NCBI RefSeq assembly: GCF_947494875.1
Contig: NZ_CANLWM010000008.1
Coordinates: 269,741-333,740, forward strand
Reading direction: 5' to 3'
Source: an uncultured Williamsia sp.
GTDB lineage: Bacteria; Actinomycetota; Actinomycetes; Mycobacteriales; Mycobacteriaceae
DNA length: 64,000 nucleotides
Below, piece by piece: positions 63,928 to 64,000 of the stretch; position 1 is the first letter of the stretch; each line of letters begins with the position of its first letter. Position numbers and translations under genes: made by a program. The notes beneath the pieces were generated by a model. That model was not told the origin of the DNA and did no database searches. It was given only the letters and a program-made list of their open reading frames with translations.

Positions 63928-64000
63928 CGAGCGATGCTCCTATAAGAGTCAAGTCGCCAGCGGGGCATGTGGTGCGGTGATGTGGTGGTGGATTTCGCGG

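Overview
The window is from a high-GC actinobacterium of the Mycobacteriales. Gordonia, Williamsia or Rhodococcus are the likeliest genera, but no rRNA is present to settle it. The case rests on the very GC-rich third codon positions, the many GTG starts and 4-bp stop/start overlaps, the Mce4-type lipid importer, CarD, MhuD, and gene order that follows two blocks of the Mycobacterium tuberculosis chromosome (around Rv3581c-Rv3592 and around Rv3492c-Rv3553). Gene names taken from those blocks are orthology inferences from recognisable protein sequence plus order; no database search was run.

Layout. (1) 1-6.2 kb: a sugar/polyol utilisation locus with an ABC importer (permease fragment and solute-binding lipoprotein), an erythritol/threitol-type Zn dehydrogenase, a divergent SorC-type regulator, an SDR and an FGGY kinase. 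(2) 6.2-16.8 kb: the housekeeping block ispF-ispD-carD / lpqE-radA / thioesterase / disA / membrane protein / canB / mutY / hydrolase / mhuD / LON-domain protein. (3) 16.8-19 kb: an aldehyde dehydrogenase under a KstR-like operator, and an FKBP lipoprotein. (4) 19-29.5 kb: a complete mce4-type operon, read leftwards (yrbE4A, yrbE4B, mce4A-F, mam4A, mam4B), for sterol uptake. (5) 29.7-51.6 kb: sterol side-chain catabolism: hsd4A, fdxD, fadE26-fadE27-fadD17, fadD19/echA19, a TetR/P450 pair, a further acyl-CoA ligase, an F420-type oxidoreductase, DUF35-ltp4-ltp3, cyp125/fadA5 and ddn. (6) 51.6-56.7 kb: WS/DGAT, a GyrA-like/GNAT fusion, and katG. (7) 56.7-62.1 kb: the KstR2-type module for the last sterol rings (two SDRs, echA20, ipdA, ipdB, ipdC), followed by an LLM oxidoreductase and a methyltransferase.

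How it fits together. Mce4 would import the sterol; CYP125 oxidises the side-chain terminus; FadD19/FadD17 activate the acids; FadE26/27, EchA19, Hsd4A and FadA5 carry out beta-oxidation; Ltp3/Ltp4 with a DUF35 partner are the known C24-branched side-chain aldolase type; and EchA20, IpdAB and IpdC work on the C/D-ring remnant. Eight sites match the KstR consensus TNNAACNNGTTNNA exactly or with one mismatch, all in promoter gaps of this block, and one near-match to the KstR2 consensus sits between the SDR and echA20 arms. The central-ring genes and the igr genes (fadE28/29, chsH1/H2, ltp2) are not in the window.

The most unusual signals are non-coding: a 21-bp intergenic repeat family shared by two convergent gene ends 30 kb apart, in one case arranged as direct copies facing inverted copies; a palindromic double -10 that appears to drive two leaderless genes in opposite directions at mhuD; and a recurring design in which the KstR operator ends inside the -10 box of a leaderless promoter.
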